The notes beneath the pieces are model-generated. The model saw only the letters and a list, made by a program, of their open reading frames with translations. It did no database searches and had not been told where the DNA came from. Of a stretch of DNA of 64,000 nucleotides, positions 63,898 to 64,000 are shown one piece after another. Each line of letters begins with the position of its first letter. Within the stretch, counting starts at the first letter, position 1. Source of the DNA: an uncultured Opitutia bacterium (lineage in GTDB: Bacteria; Verrucomicrobiota; Verrucomicrobiia; Opitutales; Opitutaceae); assembly GCA_903839035.1 (NCBI GenBank), contig CAIMAQ010000113.1, positions 1 through 64,000 on the forward strand, given 5' to 3'. The position numbers were made by a program, and so were the translations under genes.

Positions 63898-64000
63898 TCA
63901 GCCCTTCACCGCGCCGCTGGTGAGGCCGGAGATGAATTCACGCTGGAGCAGGAAGAACAGGAGCATGACCGGGGCGATCGACACGAGGGTGCCGGCCAGC
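63898..64000 (-). CDS. Carbohydrate ABC transporter permease, C-terminus (partial)
   Basis: Only the last 34 codons are in the window. They end in QREFISGLTSGAVKG, the standard C-terminus of MalG/UgpE-type inner-membrane sugar permeases, preceded by the hydrophobic IAPVMLLFFLL. The 5' part lies beyond base 64000. The substrate cannot be told. Confidence 0.8.
   Translation of the reverse strand, partial: LAGTLVSIAPVMLLFFLLQREFISGLTSGAVKG

Overview
This window is GC-rich bacterial chromosome from a Gram-negative organism. The markers for that are an ADP-heptose epimerase for lipopolysaccharide, c-type cytochromes, a lipoprotein transglycosylase and cardiolipin synthase. The alternative complex III operon, the style of the TMTC-like TPR proteins and the dense GC-rich coding suggest Verrucomicrobiota, probably an Opitutaceae relative; this placement is inference and no rRNA gene is present to prove it. 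Almost all the DNA is coding, and no gap exceeds about 185 bases. I see no insertion sequence, prophage, CRISPR array or plasmid-type region.

Region 1 (1-9857, + strand) is one tight respiratory operon. It holds actB (5' end missing), actC, actD, actE and actF of alternative complex III, then a 98-residue membrane protein, a CcoN-like protein and two membrane-anchored monohaem cytochromes c, and it ends at a strong terminator. The CcoN-like protein has the length and 12-helix layout of cbb3 oxidase subunit I but lacks five of the six histidine ligands of the haems and CuB, and the active-site tyrosine. It cannot be an ordinary oxidase. This is the most unusual object in the window.

Region 2 (9874-15450, - strand) has a pseudouridine synthase and an SH3-like secreted protein, a terminator, then folD, a receiver-histidine kinase protein, proC and the heptose epimerase gene. 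Region 3 (15545-22958, mixed strands) has a CysJ-type reductase without flavodoxin domain, fabG-acpP-(terminator)-fabF, a lytic transglycosylase, a receiver protein, rpmB, a MidA-type methyltransferase and a C-terminal processing protease. Region 4 (22965-35114) is housekeeping: tsaD, a kinase-rpoN pair, a HesB/IscA protein, ubiE/menG, an HU/IHF protein, hisS with an overlapping ACT-domain gene, the tdh-kbl-cdd operon, ogt, dgt and an HD hydrolase.

Region 5 (35214-43763, + strand) has a secreted prolyl oligopeptidase, then serA, plsY, hom, lysC and thrC, which together cover serine and threonine synthesis. Region 6 (43774-49946) is a tandem array of three TMTC-like glycosyltransferase/TPR membrane proteins with a mosaic relationship to one another. 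Region 7 (50019-64000) has a fatty-acid desaturase, cardiolipin synthase, tRNA-Tyr, radC, a ThuA-like protein, a parvulin isomerase coupled to mfd, and the run parA, two ABC-2 permeases and rnc without a visible ABC ATPase or parB. It ends with a di-iron ferritin-like protein and the C-terminus of a sugar ABC permease.

Short AT-rich inverted or direct repeats sit in several of the small gaps (16806, 58965, 60551) and may be members of a dispersed repeat family.
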